A stretch of DNA of 6,900 bases. It comes from an uncultured Clostridia bacterium. GTDB taxonomy: Bacteria; Bacillota; Clostridia; Oscillospirales; Ruminococcaceae. This document shows positions 6,190-6,900 of this stretch, piece after piece (within the stretch, counting starts at the first letter, position 1; every line of letters starts with the position of its first letter). A program made the translations under genes and the position numbers. The notes under the pieces are model-generated. The model worked only from the letters and a program-made list of their open reading frames with translations, was not told the origin of the DNA and did no database searches. The stretch spans positions 1 through 6,900 of the forward strand of contig CAMNBY010000059.1 in NCBI GenBank assembly GCA_946533615.1. Direction: 5' to 3'.

Positions 6190-6900
6190 AATACATGATC
6201 ACAGCTGCGCTGCTGTGTGCCGCAATGCTCTCGGGCTGCGGCAGCAGCGACAGCAGCACCGACACATCGAAGCCTTCGCTCGATGAACTAAAGACCGCCA
6301 CCTCGGCCGCGACGGCGGTTCCCGAGCAGGAGTCTTCTGTTTATGAGGATCCCTACGTCACCACGGCGCCCGAGAGTAGGCCCGACGAAAAGCTCACCGA
6401 GCCTCCCGCTGACAGCTCCTCGGAGGACGAAAAAGACAAGGAGCCCGAGAAGAGCGAGCCCTTCGGCAAGCTGACAAAGAAGCTTGTCAAGAAGGCCGCC
6501 AAGAACTGCCAGCTCAAGGGCACGATGGATCTTGAAAACTACAGCAGCATTCCCGTGAGCTTAGAGATCAGCGGCGGCGACCAGCACACGGTCTACGATT
6601 TCTTCTGCCACAAGCAGGAATACTACACCGTTTTGGGCAAGAGCTATAACACCATCGCCGCGATCAAGCGCTACTTTGTTGGCGAGGCCTGTGACGAGAC
6701 AGACAATGTGGGGCTGGTGTTTTTCTCGGAGGACAAGACCTACATCGACACCGTCAAGGAGGACGGCCTGACCGTTGAGCGCTGCGTGATCGAGAGCGAG
6801 ACCGACCCCGGGACGATCAATTATTATTTTGATGAAAAGGGAAGCCTTGTACGCATAGAGGCCGACACCGCTGTCAGAGGCAGGCGCGACCTGACGGTCA
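6186..6900 (+). CDS. Putative secreted lipoprotein, 3' end beyond the window
   Basis: The start ATG 6186 overlaps the stop of the preceding gene as ATGA, with AAAGGA 7 bases upstream inside the previous coding end. The frame stays open for 238 codons to the window edge. The N-terminus is a lipoprotein signal: MKYM, a hydrophobic core, and the lipobox LSGC with Cys18 as the lipidated residue. Residues about 19-92 form a low-complexity linker rich in Ser, Thr, Pro, Glu, Asp and Lys that would span the cell wall. A folded domain follows, with beta-strand-like stretches such as LEISGGDQHTVYDFF (126-140) and INYYFDEKGSLVRIEAD (211-227). The last pattern recalls LolA/LppX-like lipoprotein domains common in clostridia, but this is a weak resemblance and I do not assign a function. 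Overlapping translation with the YfhO gene suggests the two proteins are made in step and may act together at the cell surface. Confidence 0.85.
   Translation, partial: MKYMITAALLCAAMLSGCGSSDSSTDTSKPSLDELKTATSAATAVPEQESSVYEDPYVTTAPESRPDEKLTEPPADSSSEDEKDKEPEKSEPFGKLTKKLVKKAAKNCQLKGTMDLENYSSIPVSLEISGGDQHTVYDFFCHKQEYYTVLGKSYNTIAAIKRYFVGEACDETDNVGLVFFSEDKTYIDTVKEDGLTVERCVIESETDPGTINYYFDEKGSLVRIEADTAVRGRRDLTV

Overview
The window looks like a chromosomal segment from a Gram-positive Bacillota bacterium, probably a Ruminococcus-type member of the Oscillospirales. The signs are strong AGGAGG-type ribosome binding sites, consensus sigma-A promoters, a class II (Firmicutes-type) GalT, a YfhO-family membrane protein, and a lipoprotein with a Ser/Thr/Glu/Lys-rich linker. 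The genus is inferred from overall character; no marker gene is present. All genes are on the + strand. There are no tRNAs, rRNAs, mobile elements, CRISPR arrays or long repeats. No gene-free stretch exceeds about 210 bases.

Layout: (1) 2-346 is the 3' end of a radical SAM protein of the PflX type. (2) 347-491 holds a good promoter (TTGAAT-N17-TATAAT) and a leader of about 100 nt. The leader folds on paper into an 8-bp long-range stem enclosing a perfect 7-bp hairpin. The closing strand of the long stem covers part of the ribosome binding site of the next gene. (3) 492-1037 encodes a small HD-domain phosphohydrolase with a lysine-rich tail, followed by a strong intrinsic terminator (1042-1080). 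(4) 1163-1191 is a perfect consensus promoter (TTGACA-N17-TATAAT) that starts a run of four close genes: galT (GTG start), a membrane-anchored PIG-L/LmbE-type deacetylase, a YfhO-family polytopic membrane protein, and a lipoprotein cut off by the window end. The lipoprotein start overlaps the YfhO stop as ATGA.

Working together (inference): the four-gene run links a nucleotide-sugar enzyme (UDP-glucose/UDP-galactose interconversion through Gal-1-P) with three envelope proteins. These are an outward-facing sugar N-deacetylase, a GT-C-like transferase of the family that decorates lipoteichoic acid in Bacillus and Listeria, and a lipoprotein. This makes a surface-glycan or teichoic-acid modification module plausible, although galK and galE are absent here. 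The least explained element is the structured leader upstream of the HD gene, which I could not match to a riboswitch class by eye.
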